DNA of 6,359 bases. It comes from Deltaproteobacteria bacterium. Its GTDB lineage: Bacteria > Desulfobacterota > GWC2-55-46 > JAUVFY01. Shown here in pieces: positions 5,767-6,359 of this stretch (position 1 is its first letter; each line of letters opens with the position of its first letter). A program made the translations under genes and the position numbers. The notes under the pieces were generated by a model. The model saw only the letters and a list, made by a program, of their open reading frames with translations, ran no database searches and was not told where the DNA came from. The stretch lies in contig JAUVFY010000079.1 of assembly GCA_030594025.1 (NCBI GenBank), positions 1-6,359 of the forward strand, given 5' to 3'.

Positions 5767-6354
5767 ATGAGGCCGATGACGATAACCGAGAAGATACTCG
5801 CAAGGCACGCGGGGCTTAAGGAGGTCTCCCCCGGGGAGCTCATAAACGCCAGGGTGGACATAGCCCTGGGTAACGACATCACAGCCCCGATAGCCATCGA
5901 TGCCTTCAGGAAGGCCCGCGCCAGGAAGGTCTTCAACAGGAACAGGGTCGTACTCGTACCCGACCACTTCACCCCCAATAAAGACATAAAGAGCGCGACC
6001 CAGTCGAAGATATTGAAGGAGTTCGCCATAGAGCAGAGACTCACGCACTATTACGAGGGCGGGGAGGTGGGTGTGGAGCATGCGCTTTTGCCTGAAAAGG
6101 GTGTGGTCGTGCCCGGGGACCTCGTTATAGGAGCGGACTCCCATACCTGCACCTACGGAGCGCTCGGCGCGTTTGCCACCGGGGTGGGCTCGACGGACCT
6201 CGCCGCCGCGATGATAACAGGGGAGCTCTGGTTCAAGGTCCCTTCGACGATAAAGTTCGTCTTCCGTGGAAGGCTCAAAATGTCGATTATTGACAGAGTT
6301 GTTCGGCCGTACTCCCGGCTTTTAGCGGGAACAATTTCACCCCCCAAAATCTGA
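5767..6354 (+). CDS. leuC: 3-isopropylmalate dehydratase large subunit, 5' part only; last 24 codons are unrelated sequence
   Basis: LeuC, with LeuD, isomerises 2-isopropylmalate to 3-isopropylmalate, the step after LeuA, using a [4Fe-4S] cluster. Residues 1-171 (5767-6279) are clearly LeuC of the aconitase superfamily: TITEKILARHAG (5-16), VPDHFTPNKD (64-73), GADSHTCTYGALGAFATGVGS (122-142), and GELWFKVPSTIKFVFRGRLK (152-171). A full protein is about 420 residues, so well over half is missing, including the three cluster-binding cysteines that lie later in the family. From codon 172 the frame reads MSIIDRVVRP and on to a TGA at 6352-6354, which does not continue LeuC. Either the gene is broken by an insertion, or the window end is a mis-joined assembly. 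As written, the product cannot be an active dehydratase. Confidence 0.9.
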   Translation: MRPMTITEKILARHAGLKEVSPGELINARVDIALGNDITAPIAIDAFRKARARKVFNRNRVVLVPDHFTPNKDIKSATQSKILKEFAIEQRLTHYYEGGEVGVEHALLPEKGVVVPGDLVIGADSHTCTYGALGAFATGVGSTDLAAAMITGELWFKVPSTIKFVFRGRLKMSIIDRVVRPYSRLLAGTISPPKI

Positions 6355-6359
6355 CAGCC
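6281..6359. mobile_element. Possible insertion-sequence terminus interrupting leuC
   Basis: LeuC homology ends at 6279, and the next 79 bases to the window end are unrelated. The segment starts TGTCGATTATTGACA (6281-6295), a near-palindrome with TGTC/GACA ends. TGACAG recurs in the same orientation at 6291-6296 and 6352-6357. A TG start and several spaced terminal repeats resemble IS21-family ends, but no transposase gene is in the window and the family call is from memory only. Because the segment is about one assembly word long, a contig ending inside a multicopy repeat is also plausible. Confidence 0.35.

Noticed and set aside
5062..6144. Minus-strand open frame (360 codons) spanning the end of leuA, the array and leuC
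   Set aside because: It spans unrelated genes and the tandem repeats antisense, has low-complexity Ser-rich translation and no supporting start site.
6290..6295. TTGACA as an outward promoter -35 box
   Set aside because: No acceptable -10 sequence occurs about 17 bases downstream; the motif is better explained as part of the TGTC/GACA repeat.

Overview
The window is a GC-rich, all-forward-strand stretch of bacterial chromosome carrying branched-chain amino acid and phospholipid genes. The order is ilvB (3' part), ilvN, ilvC, psd, pssA, leuA, a small tandem array, and leuC (5' part). Frequent ATA (Ile) and AGG (Arg) codons, together with short-form psd and pssA lying between ilvC and leuA, recall Desulfobacterota (former Deltaproteobacteria) and Nitrospirota-like genomes. 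That placement rests on remembered gene order and codon style, not on a search.

Layout. Positions 2-823 are the C-terminal half of acetolactate synthase large subunit, cut by the window edge. Positions 910-1395 are its regulatory subunit. Positions 1438-2454 are ketol-acid reductoisomerase. Positions 2549-3178 and 3191-3997 are phosphatidylserine decarboxylase and phosphatidylserine synthase, consecutive steps to phosphatidylethanolamine. Positions 4028-5566 are 2-isopropylmalate synthase. Positions 5767-6279 are the first 171 codons of isopropylmalate dehydratase large subunit. IlvBN and IlvC supply the valine, leucine and isoleucine trunk. LeuA and LeuC take 2-ketoisovalerate towards leucine. 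No gene-free gap exceeds about 200 bases, and no promoter or classical terminator is convincing inside the window, which fits one long transcription unit.

The most unusual region is 5563-5743. The end of leuA is repeated twice with an exact 80-nt period. Each repeat is a complete 27-codon ORF that starts at an ATGA overlap with the preceding stop. Each ends in the same 18-residue basic tail as LeuA (one V-to-I change in the second). Nearly all base differences between copies are synonymous, so the repeats look like translated, constrained micro-ORFs rather than decayed debris. LeuC begins with the same first nine bases (ATGAGGCCG) as the micro-ORFs.

Two further structural signals stand out. 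A related inverted-repeat element lies in both the ilvB-ilvN gap (about 828-887) and the ilvC-psd gap (about 2459-2543). LeuC homology stops abruptly at 6279/6281, where 79 bases of unrelated sequence with TGTC/GACA repeats run to the window end. That could be the end of an insertion sequence or an assembly junction.
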